NCBI GenBank assembly: GCA_020859945.1
Contig: JAJBVG010000069.1
Span: forward strand, 1-46,319
Origin: Clostridiales bacterium
Lineage (GTDB): Bacteria > Bacillota > Clostridia > Oscillospirales > Oscillospiraceae
Length of the DNA: 46,319 nucleotides
Direction of reading: 5' to 3'
Shown one piece after another: positions 45,597 through 46,319 of this stretch. The position numbers and the translations under genes were made by a program. Within the stretch, counting starts at the first letter, position 1; every line of letters starts with the position of its first letter. A model generated the notes under the pieces. That model saw nothing but the letters and a program-made list of their open reading frames with translations. It was not told the DNA's origin and ran no database searches.

Positions 45597-46156
45597 GAAA
45601 GCTGGTTTCGATAGCTCTGCTGTTTTGTATACTGCTTTCCATGAGCGGCTGTGCCGATCCGCAGGAAAGCAACGGGGATAGCTCCGGTTTTGAGGTCGTG
45701 GAATCAACCGATGAGGTAGAAACTGGAGCCGCTGCGTCAGTTTCTGGTGAGCAAGAAACGTCTTTTATGGATACAGTTCAGGATGGAGATTCAGAAACAG
45801 AGGAGGAAACGTTGAACATGAAGGTTCAAATCGGGAACAGCGTGTTTACTGCCACGCTGGAAGAAAATGAAGCGGTCAATGCGCTTATTGAAATGATGGA
45901 AACCCCTGTTGTGATTGAGATGAGCGACTATTCCGGCTTTGAGAAGGTCGGCCCGCTTGGAACCAGCCTGCCCACCAGCAACAGCCAGACGACGACTCAG
46001 GCGGGGGACATTGTCCTCTACAACGGCAATCAAATCGTGATTTTCTACGGCTCCAATTCCTGGAGTTACACCCGGCTGGGCCATATCAACGATTTGACCG
46101 GTTGGGAGGAAGCGCTGGGCAGTGGTGATGTGACAGTCACTTTTTCATTGGATTGA
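45593..46156 (+). CDS. Lipoprotein with a cyclophilin-like domain
   Basis: A 187-aa lipoprotein. The signal is MRKLVSIALLFCILLSMSGC with the lipid Cys at 20, then an acidic low-complexity linker. From about residue 80 a compact domain (MKVQIGNSVFTATLEENEAV, NALIEMMETPVVIEMSDYSG, GDIVLYNGNQIVIFYGSNSW) matches the bacterial cyclophilin_like (PF18050-type) fold. No isomerase activity is established for such proteins. It is translated with the Fe-S aldo/keto reductase by an ATGA overlap and acts at the outer face of the membrane. Cyclophilin-like proteins often accompany flavodoxin and AKR genes in anaerobes. Confidence 0.75.
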   Translation: MRKLVSIALLFCILLSMSGCADPQESNGDSSGFEVVESTDEVETGAAASVSGEQETSFMDTVQDGDSETEEETLNMKVQIGNSVFTATLEENEAVNALIEMMETPVVIEMSDYSGFEKVGPLGTSLPTSNSQTTTQAGDIVLYNGNQIVIFYGSNSWSYTRLGHINDLTGWEEALGSGDVTVTFSLD

Positions 46157-46319
46157 ATATTATCCCAGGCGGTATTTGCATCAGGGAAGGCATGACTCTC
46201 AATTCAGGGACATTGGATATCTGTGTCAAGGCTGCAACATCTCTAACACACTGTTCACATTTCAATAGCGGAATGTTTGTAAAGGGCACACATGAGCGGC
46301 AGTTCGCTTATGAAGCACA

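Noticed and set aside
46157-46319. Open frame running to the window end after the last lipoprotein
   Set aside because: No ribosome site or recognisable motif in 160 bp; the window ends too soon to judge.

Overview
The window looks like a gut Clostridia chromosome, most probably of the Oscillospiraceae group (Flavonifractor, Pseudoflavonifractor or Intestinimonas type). The reasons are strong AGGAGG ribosome sites, GC-rich genes, several PTS and glycosidase loci, ferredoxin-like flavoenzymes and YesM/AraC-type signalling. This placement is inference; no rRNA or other marker gene is present.

Layout. (1) 0.1-4.8 kb, minus strand: a beta-glucoside operon with a BglG/LicT-type antiterminator, a PTS IIBCA permease and a GH1 phospho-glucosidase. 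It has a readable promoter, RAT site and terminator. (2) 5.3-12.5 kb: an AraC regulator divergent from a second IIBCA permease, a GH106-like glycosidase and a second GH1. (3) 12.6-20.3 kb: an AT-richer island with a membrane Ig/PPC-repeat protein, remnants of a glycosidase, an IS630-type transposase and type I restriction genes, a nitroreductase, and a McrBC-type restriction locus. In that locus the EVE reader and the AAA+ motor are separate, overlapping genes. (4) 20.3-24.2 kb: an NRAMP-fold transporter without the metal-site motifs and a DapA-family aldolase, facing a LacI regulator whose matching operators sit at both promoters. (5) 24.4-34.4 kb, minus strand: a truncated alcohol dehydrogenase with a small TIR element, a secreted FAD/FMN reductase, a truncated HTH regulator, an old-yellow-enzyme/Fe-S reductase, an OFA-type MFS carrier, a GPH sugar symporter and a type-B carboxylesterase. 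(6) 34.7-44.2 kb: a GH78 alpha-L-rhamnosidase, a clan GH-A glycosidase, a DUF3237-like protein, a YesM-type kinase, its AraC-type response regulator (frameshifted) and an orphan sugar-binding lipoprotein. (7) 44.5-46.2 kb: a Fe-S aldo/keto reductase and a small lipoprotein.

How the genes may work together. Regions 5-6 read as one programme for plant glycosides or esters: a rhamnosidase, other glycosidase and esterase release sugar and aglycone, GPH and MFS carriers move products, and ene-reductase-type flavoproteins could reduce the aglycone. Three promoters in this stretch share one architecture. Each has two GGTCGGA-like direct repeats exactly 21 bp apart, and the nearer repeat lies about 31 bp upstream of a good -10 with no good -35. 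That is what an AraC-type response regulator needs, and the only candidate in the window is the neighbouring regulator at 40913.

Two repeat families are also present. One is a family of roughly 110-170 bp with inverted AGCTAA-rich ends in three intergenic spots, one of which appears to have entered the leader of an esterase promoter. The other is a short repeat embedded inside coding sequence at three places (an MFS loop, the response-regulator frameshift point and a lipoprotein signal peptide), encoding A-V/L-K-R/G-H-F-R each time.
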